From: Pseudogymnoascus destructans
Lineage: Eukaryota; Ascomycota; Leotiomycetes; Thelebolales; Thelebolaceae
Direction of reading: 5' to 3'
NCBI RefSeq assembly: GCF_001641265.1
Contig: NW_020167526.1
Coordinates: 248,001-312,000 of the forward strand
Length of the DNA: 64,000 bases
Of this stretch, positions 22,045-32,972 are shown piece by piece. The notes under the pieces are model-generated. The model had not been told where the DNA came from. It saw nothing but the letters and a program-made list of their open reading frames with translations, and did not search any database. Position 1 is the stretch's first letter. Every line of letters begins with the position of its first letter. The position numbers were made by a program, and so were the translations under genes.

Positions 22045-23210
22045 ATGGTTTTCCTACACTTCTCCGGGTTCCGAACCCTGTCTTTCTTCTTCTTTCTTTC
22101 CCTCATCCTTCAATCCGACGCCCTCCCTCGCCGAGGAAGAAAACGGCCAAATAACAACACGGGAGCCGCCACAGGAGCCGCAGCAGGAACTACCGCAGGA
22201 CTCGCTGCAACAGGCGATGGTACCGTTTCCCAGGCCACCGATGGATCTACGATCCTTGACAAGACCGTAAACATCAAGTAACGCTCCCATCTTCCCTTCC
22301 CTCTCCAGCTCCTAACAACTCACAGCGGTCTTACTATCCGATACAAGATTAGTGCCCCAGCCTCCCTTTTCACCGCAGCCTCGGGCGTCCCTGGTGGCGC
22401 TGCAACGGCGGCAACGGCCGCCACAGCCAACAACGCCACAGCCAGCCAAAACGGACTCAACGTACTCCTCCACGGCGACGGCGGGCAATCCTTCATCGAC
22501 TTCCCTAACCAAGCCGTTCAAGGCGGGCTCATGGGCGTCGTCGTTCTCGCACCAAACCGAAACCGCTTCTGGGGCGGCGGCAGCGGACTCGATCGCACCG
22601 ACGGCGTCGCACACTCAGCAGCAGTGAACACGCTGATCCAAAAGCAACTCCCACAAGATGTCGCGTTCGACCCGGCGAATGTATTCTTCACCGGTGTATC
22701 TGGCGGCTCACTAATGCTCTCTGGGTTCTTCATGCCGGCCTTTGGAGCTGCATATAAGACGGGTGTGATGCTGAACTGCGGGGCGTTGGCGCCGCAAGTT
22801 GCAGTCGTGGATGAGGCCACCCTGGCGGCCTCAACGCGGATCCATTTCCAGAGCACACAGAACGAGTTGGCGTCGTTGCAGCCTGCAATCCCGCAGGCAG
22901 TGGAGGCATATGAGACCTTGGCAGCGAATGCGGGTCTAAGTGCTGGTCAGATTGGAGCTCTCCAGACTGTGGATGGGAGCCCCGCGGGAGGACATTGGTG
23001 AGTAGCGCTTGGCGGGGATCCTGTGAGAGATAAAGCTAACATGAAATTAGTGAATTCGATGGGCAGGGTTTCGTGTCTGGGGTTCAGTTAATGGCTGACA
23101 GTTTTGCGCATGTCATGTTGGCTGGCGGGTCAGGGCAGGTGGGAGGGATTGGGAATGTCTTGACGACGGTTGTGGGGAATGAGAATATTAAGTTCGGAAC
23201 TCCGTCGTGA
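22045..23210 (+). CDS. Secreted alpha/beta-hydrolase-like protein
   Basis: Three exons (22045-22277, 22326-22997, 23051-23210) encode 354 residues. Both introns are GT...AG (48 and 53 nt), the first with a CTAAC branch site. A signal peptide is plain (HFSGFRTLSFFFFLSLILQS, then DALPRRGRKR). The mature protein has LNVLLHGDGGQSFIDFPNQA, an oxyanion-loop-like HGDGG, and VFFTGVSGGSLMLSGFFMPA with a G-x-S-x-G nucleophile elbow, so a serine esterase-like fold is likely. A second Cys pair (MLNCG...HWC) may be a disulphide. The Ala/Thr/Asn-rich N-terminal region looks like a glycosylated linker. The substrate is unknown. An intact Fot1 copy sits 330 bp downstream of its stop. Confidence 0.8.
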
Positions 23211-23544
23211 CAGGATATAACTTGGAAGAAAGAACAGGACCCATTTTAGAGGCAAAACAGCGGGTGAGATATGTAAATATCAACTGTGACTGACAGCAAA
23301 GGTCTGGGCGTGATACTCGATTGTGACTGTTGGGGAATGGAGATGGTGCCGCAGCCTGAAACCTACTGTGAGACTGCCGAGTAATTACTCAAGGATATAG
23401 TATAAATTGGGGCTTATCCCGACCGTAGAATAGGTAGTCGAATTGATCCCGTTGAATCTCTCCAAGAGACTGCCTGCACTGACAGTTGGCACGTGCACGG
23501 CTAAATCTTCCTGTCAAACGGCCCACCAAATCAATTGCCAGCTA
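23211..23544. other. 3' flank of the hydrolase-like gene
   Basis: No gene is recognised. It should contain the 3' untranslated region and ends at the TA (23543-23544) used by Fot1 copy 2. Confidence 0.45.
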
Positions 23545-25535
23545 CTCGGTGTTCCACCCACTCGCTTCGCTCGTAGGTGGCGACAGCAAGTTGTGCGTGC
23601 GACAGCAAGATGTGCGACACATAAAACGAAGAAAAAGACGCCTTATATATCAACTATATAACTATATAATTAAAACATAAAATCAATAGAACTACTATCA
23701 CTATCGCTACTGCCACTATTGCTACTATCACTTTGATCCTTACTATACCGTAAAATGATCACTTTTGATTTCAACCCTTCCTTCTTCCGCTCTGCTACCC
23801 GCTTCCTCTCAACCTTACGCTCTTCAATTTCGATTTTACGTGCTTGCGCTTGTAGCTGCTTTACTACTTGGTCCGATTCCCTTGCTGCTCTTGCGTCTGC
23901 TTTTGCTTGCAACTTTGCTTTCTTCTCTTCCCGCATTTTCCGTGCATCTGATGCATATAACTGCCCTCCTTTCTGTAGTGATTTCCGTGCCCTTGCCTTT
24001 GCTGCCTTCTGCTCTACTGCACGTAGAGTCATAATATCTAGCTCGGTCTTATAGAGCTCTGCCCGGTGTAGAACAACTGTAGTTCCACGTGCAAATGATT
24101 GAAACCCTTCTCTTGAAGGCGATGAGAAAGCTTCCTCTGCTCTCTTCTGCCAATGTTCAACCGCTTGCACACTTTGCATAGTTGTTTTCGGTGTTGAGAT
24201 AATATTATATGAAGCAAATGGCTCATAATCAGGTGTTTGATTCCGAGTCTCTTGTATCTTGTCAATTACAAGTGGAGGATTATATGGATATAGTCCTGTA
24301 TTTCTCCAACCAGATTGAATTGTACGGACAGTTAGAGATTGCCGTCGGATTTGCGGGAGGTCTGAAAGGAACGTACGTAGCTTATACTCATAGTCGTAGC
24401 TACGTACTGCTTGATCAAGTGCCTTTTGATGAAAGTGTTTGCACTGCTTAAAAACCGCTACATCAAGAGGTTGTAATAGATGTGTTGTATGAGCAGGAAG
24501 GCAGCAAATAACAATGTTATGCTCTTCTGCTAATGTAAGAAAGCGCTCTGTTTTATGAGAGTCATGGCCGTCAAGTAATAAGAGGCGAGTATCATCTGGT
24601 GCCATATGCTCTGCAGATAGTTGGATAAAATGCATAAGGTATTGGATTGCAATGTCGTCGTTTGAATACCCGCTCTCATTTACAATAATGAGAGCATTTG
24701 GCTCAAGGTCATCATTGTACCATGAATCCATATGAAGTTTGCCAGGGATAATGATAGCTTCTGCAAGTGCAGCACCACTTGCATTTACTGCCTCAATTAC
24801 AGTAACAGAGAGCCGATTCTCAGGATTATCAACAGTCCACTGCTTTACACCGATTGGTACAATAACAGCCGTAGACTTATAACACCCAATCATATAGCCT
24901 GTCTCATCAACATTCCATAAATTATATGGCTTAATGTTATGTTTTGTAATAAGGGCGTTATATGTGAGAAAGAATTCCTCAAACACCTCTTTCTTTTGTG
25001 CTTGCTTCCGATGTGTATTTAACGTCTTCGTGTGAATTGTATGAAATTCGGGGTGTGCTTTTAGAAAGCGTTGTAGCCACCGTTGTGATGGTATCGTACG
25101 ATTAGGTCGTAAGTCTGCAACTGCCCGTAGTATCATAGATCGGTTGGCAGGGACCCCGCGCTCAAGTTGGTCGTATATGAATTGACAGACCGCGGTCTCT
25201 TGCGATTGAGATAAGACTCGATTGCTACCTCCGTGGGGTAATTGAGGAGACGTAGTACTCGTAATACGACATCGGAGTGTCTCACGGTTGACATTGAATT
25301 TATTTGCAACCCAAGCAATTGTATATGTACTTGGTTGTTTTAAGAAGAACTGTTGGGCCTCATTAAGGCGAGCAATCATAGTAGGATCGTTATTTTGAGG
25401 CATTGTAGATACTACGTTATGAAGAATACTATTATTTTTTCTATATATCAAAATAGCGGTGTACGCACATCTTGCTGTCGCACGCACAACTTGCTGTCGC
25501 CACCTACGAGCGAAGCGAGTGGGTGGAACACCGAG
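23545..25535 (-). mobile_element. Complete Fot1/pogo element, copy 2 (1,991 bp)
   Basis: It has the same termini, length and orientation as copy 1. TA is duplicated at 23543-23544 and 25536-25537. The only difference seen while reading both copies is C at 25369 against T at 17643 (element position 1825), in a CpG/TpG context. The flanks are unrelated to those of copy 1, so this is a separate insertion, not a segmental duplication. Confidence 0.95.
23670..25403 (-). CDS. Fot1/pogo transposase (DDE_1 superfamily), intact, copy 2
   Basis: The 577-residue transposase starts at ATG 25403 (MPQNNDPTMIARLNEAQQFF). Domains match copy 1: helix-turn-helix near residues 25-50, CENP-B-type domain near 60-140, catalytic motifs WNVDETGY, LLLDGHDSHK and LLQPLDV, a charged coiled coil near 470-550, and a Ser/Asp-rich tail. 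The open frame runs upstream through the terminal repeat to 25604 but without a better ATG, so that extension was not used. Arg at residue 12 (His in copy 1) lies outside the catalytic core; both copies look competent. Confidence 0.95.
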   Translation of the reverse strand: MPQNNDPTMIARLNEAQQFFLKQPSTYTIAWVANKFNVNRETLRCRITSTTSPQLPHGGSNRVLSQSQETAVCQFIYDQLERGVPANRSMILRAVADLRPNRTIPSQRWLQRFLKAHPEFHTIHTKTLNTHRKQAQKKEVFEEFFLTYNALITKHNIKPYNLWNVDETGYMIGCYKSTAVIVPIGVKQWTVDNPENRLSVTVIEAVNASGAALAEAIIIPGKLHMDSWYNDDLEPNALIIVNESGYSNDDIAIQYLMHFIQLSAEHMAPDDTRLLLLDGHDSHKTERFLTLAEEHNIVICCLPAHTTHLLQPLDVAVFKQCKHFHQKALDQAVRSYDYEYKLRTFLSDLPQIRRQSLTVRTIQSGWRNTGLYPYNPPLVIDKIQETRNQTPDYEPFASYNIISTPKTTMQSVQAVEHWQKRAEEAFSSPSREGFQSFARGTTVVLHRAELYKTELDIMTLRAVEQKAAKARARKSLQKGGQLYASDARKMREEKKAKLQAKADARAARESDQVVKQLQAQARKIEIEERKVERKRVAERKKEGLKSKVIILRYSKDQSDSSNSGSSDSDSSSIDFMF

Positions 25536-25537
25536 TA

Positions 25538-26068
25538 CTTCATACACAAGGCCTAACATGCAATAACCATTACATACCACCATAACTGGACTCAAGAAAA
25601 TCACTTAGCCCGCCCTCCTTTTTAAATGTGGCCTTTTAGCATAGCATGCAATGGCTGCTTCCAGAAGGTGACAAGACCGGAGCACGTTTCCGTTTGGTGA
25701 ATTCTCCCCTTATCAGCACGGAAAGTGCCTTGGAGCATAGCCCTCTCCGCCCGTAATGGACACTCGGCGACAATCTACTCTGCAGTTCATTGGTAGGACG
25801 CTGTCGCACACGTCTGATTTGCGGCTTGCGTCGCAATGCCACAGTGCCAAGAAGTGATACCAGTAAACCGTCGGCCTTGGCTTCATTCTTGGTAACTGCC
25901 TCTTATGGCGACGAGCATTTCGTATATCGAGGGGTAAGTCGTGATTCCAGAGCCCACCGGGCTGGGTTATAAGACCTGGTGCCTCCCACTGTTGAATTGA
26001 GAGGACCTCTACGTTCTAGTAGCAATTGCGTTGTATTACTTGCCATAACCGTGGACATTACGGGTATT
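25538..26068. promoter_or_regulatory. Upstream region of the PTR2-type transporter
   Basis: No gene is seen on either strand. The Fot1 copy 2 end lies about 530 bp before the transporter start codon, so the promoter may be partly displaced. No specific sites were identified. Confidence 0.4.
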
Positions 26069-28166
26069 ATGGCGGCCATGGAAACCAAAGATAGTCTTGG
26101 GGTCACGCATGGGACTAAGAAGGCTGCTGAGGCCATCTCTAATGCTGACAAGGCCTCCAACGCATCATTTGATGTTGACAAGCCTTTTCCCACCGAAGAA
26201 GAGTTTGCTACCCTTCCTAGAGTTCCTGGGAGGATTCCTTGGACCGCCTGGACTGTAGCAGCCGTCGAATTTGCTGAGAGATTCTCTTATTATGGCACTA
26301 CTGCTGTTTGTGAGTTTGATATAGCAATCATCCCCACGAGAACGCCAAAGACACTAAAATTATCCTAGTCGTCAACTTCATTCAGAAGGACCTCCCACGA
26401 GGATCAACAACGGGTGCTGGCTTCCTCGTTAAGCCAGGGTCTGGTGCCTTGGGAATGGGACAGCGTGCTTCCACTGGACTGACTACCTGTAAGCTCAACT
26501 GAAGATGCTCTCAAAACAAAACTAATCTTGTCAAGTCAACAACTTCTGGTCTTATATTACGCCATTGTTTGGTGCCTACGTTGCTGATCAGTACTTCGGA
26601 CGCTACCTTACCATTCAATATGCCATCTGTTTTGCACTTGTTGGACACGTCATTTTGATCATATCCGCAATTCCACCGGTCATTGTCCACCCAAACGCAG
26701 CCATCGCTCTTTTCTCAGTCGGACTTGTGATTATGGGACTTGGAACCGGTGGATTCAAGTCTAACATTTCACCCTTGATTGCTGAGCAATACAAGGATGA
26801 GAAAGCCTACGTGAGGATAAATAAGAAAGGCGCAAAAGAGATCGTGGACCCTGCGACGACGACTGCTCGTATCTACCTCTACTTTTACCTCTTGATCAAC
26901 ATCGGGTCCTTTTCTGGTTCGCTCGCCATGGTTTACTCGGAGCACTATGTCGGGTTCTGGTTGTCATACCTTCTACCGACTATTGTTTTCTGTCTTTGCC
27001 CCGCCATTCTGTTTTACTTCAAGGCAGATTATAACCTATCCCCTCCGACTGGATCTGTTATGGCCAAAGCATACAAGCTTATTAGACTTGCATGCAAAGG
27101 CAAATGGTCCTGGAACCCCAGTACCACGTAAGTCGCTGTTTTACTCCTGCACTGCAGTATGAATATTGCTAAGCATCACAGAAAAAAGAATTTCAGTGAC
27201 CCCGACTTTTGGAATAAGGTAAAGCCAAGCAACATTCCTCTTACTACTCGGCCTGCTTGGATGACCTTCGATGATGGATGGGTGGATGAAGTTCGCCGTG
27301 GATTGTTGGCGTGCAAGGTGTTCTTGTGTTATCCTCTCTACTGTAAGCAACCACCTCGTCTTCTTATAATTATGGTACGGGTTGGTACTAATGTCTCCAC
27401 AGGGCTTGCATACAACCAGATGACTGGCAACTTAGTGTCTCAGGCAAACACCATGAACCTCGGCAAGGTCCCCAACGATATTGTCTCGAATCTGAACCCT
27501 ATTTTCATTATTATTGTCATCCCCCTCATGGATTTCATTGTTTATCCTGGACTCCGAAAGATGGGCATCAACTTCACGCCCATTAAGAAGATTACGGCCG
27601 GTTTCATGCTCGCATCCCTGGCCATGGTATCCGCCTGCGTGACACAATACTACATCTACAAAATGTCACCCTGCGGAAATCAAGTCAACGCCCTATCTAA
27701 GTCGGGACGCAAGGATTGCAACGCTTCCTTCACTGTCTGGATCCAAGTCTTCCCATACGGCCTGATCGGCCTATCTGAGGTCATGGCCTCCATTACCAAG
27801 CTCGAGTACGCATATACCAAAGCCCCCAAAAACATGCGTTCTTCCATCCAAGCGTTCGCTCTTTTCACGAACGCCGTTTCCAGTGCTCTCGGCCAGGCTC
27901 TTACGGCTTTGAGTGAGGATCCGCTTTTGGTCTGGAATTATGGCAGTGTTGCTGTCATTGCAGCTCTGGGCGGAGTTGGCTTCTGGATGACGTTCCGCAA
28001 CGCAGATAAGGATGAAGATATGCTGAATAACTTGAAGCAAAGTTTGTTTGAGGGCAGGGGGGATGGCGACGAGGAGAATGTTGTCATTAACGCGGTTGAT
28101 AGGGTGGGTGAGAAGGGCGAGGAGAAGTGGGTCGATGTAAAGGGTAGGGAGAAGACTACGCTGTGA
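26069..28166 (+). CDS. ptr2: PTR2-type proton-coupled di/tripeptide transporter (POT family)
   Basis: Five exons (26069-26309, 26369-26488, 26536-27127, 27182-27342, 27403-28166) give 625 residues, a normal length for fungal PTR2 proteins. The first helix ends AAVEFAERFSYYGTTAV, the ExxER-type proton-coupling motif of POT transporters. Next come NFWSYITPLFGAYVADQYFG and LGTGGFKSNISPLIAEQY, both family signatures, and later PQ/FxYGLxGLSEVMASITKLEYAYTKAP. About twelve hydrophobic helices are visible, with a long hydrophilic central loop. The protein should import small peptides across the plasma membrane. The first of two in-frame ATGs (26069, 26078) was used. All splice sites are GT...AG and the frame is intact. 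Confidence 0.93.
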
Positions 28167-28439
28167 TATGGATAGTTGGATAGTTAGGATAGTTAGGATA
28201 GTCAGAACTATCTAACTATCCGAACTAATCGTTGGGACCGCCTGTTGCTTCGCTCACAGTCGGAGGAAGCGAATGTCCCCGGGTGTAATGATGTACGGTT
28301 ACGCTCGCGCTACATCCCACTAGCCAAAAAGACTACAGTATTCCGGCTCGCCCGGAATACGCGTAACACGCTTTATATACCACATGTACTGTAACGGCGG
28401 CACCCGTTACACCGGGTAAGCAAGTGTCCCCTCTCAGGG
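28167..28439. other. 3' flank and a possible transposon terminus
   Basis: Right after the transporter stop lie repeated GGATAGTTA units and their inverse (AACTATCTAACTATCC, about 28205-28221), able to form a foldback. From about 28235 the sequence becomes GC-rich and resembles a DNA-transposon end (GGGACCGCCTGTTGCTTCGC). No gene is seen. Confidence 0.4.
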
Positions 28440-29774
28440 CAAAATAAGTAGGTATGAAGTATGAAATTGCTATTTTGATGGGCTACTTAACAATGGAGTA
28501 AACTTATCTTTCCATACTTGAAGTTGCTTCTCTGAATTCTTTAACGTAGGTAGCAAAGGTTGTGTTTCATCCTCTTATAATGGCTTTGAGTATTTCTGGA
28601 TTTTCACAAGAAAAACTGCACTATTCATAGGCCACATTCCTGCCTTTTAAAAAGCATGAATAGGTTTGAAAGTATCTGCTCTAATCTGTAGAAGATCTCG
28701 CATGAATGAAGAGATATCATATTATAGATCAAACTTCCGTATTGCTGCTTAAATGGCAACTTTGTGCTAATGCTTATACAGTTGGAAAATTCTAACATTA
28801 AGAGGTTGTAAAATGTGTGTGAGATGAGATGGAAATATAAAGGGGTAGATATGGTGTTTCTCTATAAGAATAGCAAAGGGGGGATAATGGTGACTTATAT
28901 GAGAACTGTAAGGATGCCTCCATACCTAGATACTCGAAGAACCTGTCTCAGAACTGTTACGGTCACTACAAGCATGGAACCCGACTCGGTGGGGTTTCGA
29001 ACCAGTAGAGGAGCATATAGCGAGTTACACTATAGTGGGGGATGGTAAGTGTATAGGGTTCAGGGCTGATGCAGACCTGTTGCAGTGGAAGGTTCAGGGC
29101 TAGGGTTGGGATAACCGAGTCGGGCCCGTTTCGGGAGTTAAGGAAACAGACTCAACGGGGTTCCCCCTTCATCTTTTTTGTATCCTTCGTAGTAGACCTA
29201 TAGGATAGCATCCGTTTAGCCTCCGACTCGCACTCTCATATGCTATTACTGTGAGCTGGGTGCCCTGTGTCCTTACAAGAACCAAGTAATAAAGCCTTTG
29301 GTTCTGAGGTTTCCGTACTTTGAGTATGCTTAATAAAGTGGTTTAGGCATTCCATGGCAAGTTCGTCGTTGATATATCCACTCTCTAAAAGTAGAATTCT
29401 CTCTATCCTATGAAGATTCTCATGATACCAATTCTCTATATGAGTCTTTCCTTGAATAATAAGAACAGGTGGTATTGTATCTCCACTTGTAGAATTAAGC
29501 TTCAGTTTTCAGGACTTGGTGTGTATAGCTCATGAACTCCAATTGGAACTAAAACTTGCTCTCCACCTAGAATCCCAATTTGAAATCCAGTCTCGTCTAT
29601 ATTCCATAGATTGCTTAATTTGATCTTATGCTCTTACAATAATCCTTTATATTGTTGAAACCAATTAATGACAACTGATTTGTCATGTGTAGTTGTCTGT
29701 TGCTTTGAAATTGGCTTTGTAGTTATAGTATGAAAACAAGCTTATGCTTAAGGAATTTTGTCATCCAACTTTTA
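28440..29774 (-). pseudogene. Third Fot1/pogo transposase relic
   Basis: The minus strand carries LWNIDETGFQIGILGGEQVL (about 29.57 kb), a PIGVHELYTPSPEN stretch, and at 28.4-28.85 kb the HLTHILQPLNVRIFQLYKH segment that matches the third catalytic motif but with Asn in place of Asp. A 371-bp solo LTR (28907-29277) splits the frame, and a second solo LTR sits at its right end. Stops are numerous, so the copy is dead. Confidence 0.7.
28907..29277 (+). repeat. Solo LTR, family A, copy 2 (371 bp)
   Basis: It begins TGTAAGGATGCCTCC and ends CTGTGTCCTTACA. AGAAC flanks both ends (28902-28906 and 29278-29282), an exact 5-bp target duplication. It contains the long internal segment also seen in the copy at 54371. 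Confidence 0.9.
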
Positions 29775-30021
29775 TGTAAGGATGCCTCCGCCCTCAGTGA
29801 CAGAAAGGATCGGAGTCAGGTAGGTTACGGTCACGTGGGGAGAGTTAGGGCAGGTTAGCCGAGTCAGACCCGTTTCGGGTACTTAAGGGGATTGACCCAA
29901 CGGGGTTCCTCATCATCTTTTTTGTATCCTTCGTAGTAGATCTATAGGATAGCATCCGTTTAGCCTCCGACTCCCAGTCTCATATGCTATTACTGTGAGC
30001 TGGGTGCCCTGTGTCCTTACA
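29775..30021 (+). repeat. Solo LTR, family A, copy 3 (247 bp)
   Basis: It starts TGTAAGGATGCCTCCGCCCT and ends TGTGTCCTTACA. TTTTA flanks both sides (29770-29774 and 30022-30026). It is the short version, lacking the middle segment of copies 2 and 4. Confidence 0.9.
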
Positions 30022-30249
30022 TTTTAGGAGGTGGTGTAAGGAAGGCCATCACGTGCCCTCATGTGAGACCTCTTTCAGCAGGGCCTGTAGGACTTGGTAA
30101 ACTAGGGCATAGGGTGCCTAGATAAAAGGGGGCTAGAGGCTTCCCGCCTCCTGATCTGGTTCCCTAGACTCCTGTGAGACCCTAAGGCTTACGATCCTTA
30201 TAGGTGGTAATGGGTTCCGTAGGTGAAAATAGCAGCAAATACCATCTGT

Positions 30250-30950
30250 CTTGTAGCTCCTGTTCCGTTTTGATATTGTTGAAGAAATCCATTATAAAAT
30301 AGTTGAGAGTTGAGGTTGAGCATTGGCAAAGGAAAGCTAAACAGGTTTTTAGCTCTCATCTCGGCATGGATTTGAGCTTTTGCACATGGGGCTACAATGG
30401 TTTTACACCAAGCAGAATTGTATAAGACAGAGCTTGATATTGTTGCTCTCCGCACATTTCAACAAGGGGAGGCAAAGGCTCGGGCACGGAGAAGCTTACA
30501 GAGTGGTGGTCAACTATATGCTCATGAAGCACGTACAAAAAGAGAAGAGAAGGAAGCAAAGGCAAGGGCAAAAGCGGATGCGAAAAAATGTACGAGAGTC
30601 AGCTCAGGTAGCAAAACAGCTACTAAATATGGCTAAGCGATCCGCAATTGAAGACCGCAAAGCAGAGCGTAAGCGTGTTCCAGACCGTAAAGCAAATGGT
30701 TTGAAGTCGCTTGTAGTGGTCTTACAGTACAAGGCATATAAGAGTAGCGACGACGAAGATGAAAATGAGTCAGTACAAAGTTTAGATCGTGAAAATCTGT
30801 TAATTTTGTATTGTTCAGGTAGTTATCTATCAATACTACGCTATTACCTCGTTGATTCATAGATATGTATACCATATTGATGCATACCCAAACTCGCTTT
30901 CGCATACCCAACTCGCTTTCGCCACCTACGAGCGAAGCGAATAGGTCACC
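30250..30950 (+). pseudogene. C-terminal half of a Fot1/pogo transposase, with right terminus
   Basis: On the plus strand MVLHQAELYKTELDIVALRT and SLQSGGQLYAHEARTKREEK align with VVLHRAELYKTELDIMTLRA and SLQKGGQLYASDARKMREEK of the intact copies. A frameshift near 30.58 kb moves the rest (AKRSAIEDRKAERKRVPDRK) to another frame. It ends in the family terminus CACCTACGAGCGAAGCGA ... CACCGAGTA at about 30.92-30.95 kb, with the CAACTCGCTTTCGC subterminal variant seen at 11.3 kb. The N-terminal half is missing. Confidence 0.75.
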
Positions 30951-31062
30951 GAGTACCCCTACTACCGACTTTAAGATTACCTTATTACCGACTTTACCCC
31001 ATGACCTACGTTACCTAACGTAGGTCAAGACGCCAATTGCATAGGTATGCAATTGGCGTCTT
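30951..31062. repeat. Two abutting perfect hairpins next to a TA-type transposon end
   Basis: Positions 31003-31026 are an 11-bp stem with a 2-nt loop (GACCTACGTTA CC TAACGTAGGTC). It is followed without a gap by 31027-31062, a 16-bp stem with a 4-nt loop (AAGACGCCAATTGCAT AGGT and its inverse). The sequence before them (about 30963-31013) carries CCGACTTTA units and ends ACGTTA, like the termini of the MITE at 48745-49234. Confidence 0.8.
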
Positions 31063-31151
31063 ACAGTCGTGTATTAGGCTTGACGAGCTAAGTGATATAT
31101 ATACATGTAAGTTTGGCCATGCAGCAAACCGCCTCCTCTTTTGTGAACACT

Positions 31152-32972
31152 CTATTGAATCTTAAAGTACCCGGGCTGCAACTTCTGCCACACTCCGCTC
31201 GGGTCGTACTTCTTACCGATAGCCTTCAACTTAGCCAAATTTGTCGCGCCATAGCTTCCGAAAACATCTTGCTCAGCAGAGGCGTAATTCTGGTAGAGGT
31301 ACGCATTTCCAAGCACTGCGGCTTGTGCGGCGGCATCCGAGCGGTTCACCATGTTCCGCGCAGCGGCTAGGATGCGCGTGTCGTCGGTGTCGCGGGACCA
31401 GGATATGGCAATGTTGAGTACTGGACGGACGCACGTCAGTTTAGAGGTACTTGAGTGGAAGACAAGCGCGGCAGGAGTCAGGAGAGGTGAAAAGGACGAG
31501 ATATGGAATACGTACGCATCAGGGGCCCCTTAGTAAGGTCGATCCCGAGGGCGTTTCCGCCGTTGCGTGCAAAGAGGGGTGCCAAGTTGGTGCCTAGGGG
31601 CTGGAAGATGCAGGAGGATACGAGGCCCTCAGCGTCCTTGACGGCGTTTGTTTCCTCCTGGTAGATGGCAATGATATCTGCCATCAAGGTGGGGCTATTG
31701 CCGGTCGTGAAGGTCCAGTAGGATTGTCTGGAACACAGGCATCAGCGTTGGAATGGGGCGAGTTAAGGAGGGGCCACAGACTTACCGGTATCCACCGGGG
31801 TTAGAGTTGTTCAACTCGACAGTAAGCTCTGACAAGCTAGCGATACGCAATGAGTTGGAAACAACGGTGCCTTGCACAGCAGTGAAGTTTCGAAGCATCG
31901 GTGGACTCACGACGGGTTTGCCGTACTGAAGATCCGATGAGATGACATACATGTCGGCATACTGGACGTACGCGTAGGCAAGGATGACCTGCGCATAGGG
32001 ATCCTCATGGCTATTGATAGCCAGCCCGTTGAAGGCCTCGTTTAGACCAGCCGCGGTTTCAGGGCTGTAGAGGAAGACTTGCGCGCCGCCCCACATCTTA
32101 CCTTGCGGGAATGTGTTGAGGTCAAAGCGGGTCACAATTCCGAAGTTATTGCCGCCGCCACGAAGCGCAAAGTACAAGTCGGGGAGCGAAGACGCCGTGA
32201 CTTCGCGGATGGATCCATCTGCAAGTACGATTTGGTACGTGTTGACATTGTCACATGCCCACCCATAACGGTTGGAAAAGAACGATACGCCTCCGCCGAG
32301 AGTCAACCCGCCGACACCGATGGCCGATACTCTCCCACCGATGACTGAGAGGCCCAACGGGTCAAGCTTTTTGTAGACATCGTACCAAACATTTCCTGCC
32401 CCGACGGAAGTCTGCTTCTGGTCGGCGGAGACGGTTACCTGGTTCAGTTTCGCCAAGTCAATGGCAATTCCATTGTCGATGTTGGAGGATCCTGCAAAAG
32501 CAGCATGGCCACCGCTCTTGACGGCAAACTTGCAGTTCGCAAGACGCAGGGTCAAAACGCCCAGAGACACCTCAATCGCGCTCCTAGGGGTAAAACGGCA
32601 GGTTGGCTCATTGGAAGCCTGTTGGACGGACCAGTACTGGGACTCGCCGAATTGATACTCCAGACTTCCCGGGTACGATATCTGTCCCCTCAGCGAGAAG
32701 CCGAGAAAGCCACACTATTGTTGGTGTCAGCAATTGATATCCTCGTGGTAATGATGTGACTTTCTTACGACGAGGTCGCAGCCAGAGGGCAGCGTGACTG
32801 AGCGCGCCTGGGACCCTCTAGTAGGCACCGTGCCATTCCCGACCAATTCGAGGTAGGCAGATAGCTGGGCATCTACGCCGTCGAGAGTTGGGATCTCTGG
32901 ACCATCTTGGGCAACGACGCCGAGGCGCAAGATGCCTAGGCCGAGGAGAACAAAGGTGGAAACGCCAACCAT
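31152..32972 (-). CDS. Secreted FAD-linked oxidoreductase (berberine bridge enzyme-like)
   Basis: Four exons (32972-32769, 32714-31786, 31727-31516, 31420-31152) give 537 residues. The longer frame to 33035 begins with TTG, so ATG 32972 was chosen; it yields a good signal peptide (MVGVSTFVLLGLGILRLGVV). The FAD_binding_4 domain has CKFAVKSGGHAAFAGSSNID with the His that binds FAD covalently in this family, then GGLTLGGGVSFFSNRYGWAC. The Cys of the latter is placed where bicovalent members attach FAD a second time. The C-terminal BBE motif is near the end (LYQNYASAEQDVFGSYGATN). Such enzymes oxidise alcohols, sugars or alkaloid-like metabolites with O2. No biosynthetic partners lie beside it. 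Confidence 0.9.

Noticed and set aside
6292..30950. A Starship giant transposon carrying the accessory genes
   Set aside because: No captain (DUF3435 tyrosine recombinase) or Starship-type cargo was recognised; each repeat can be explained by small TA-type, hAT, MULE or retroelement insertions.
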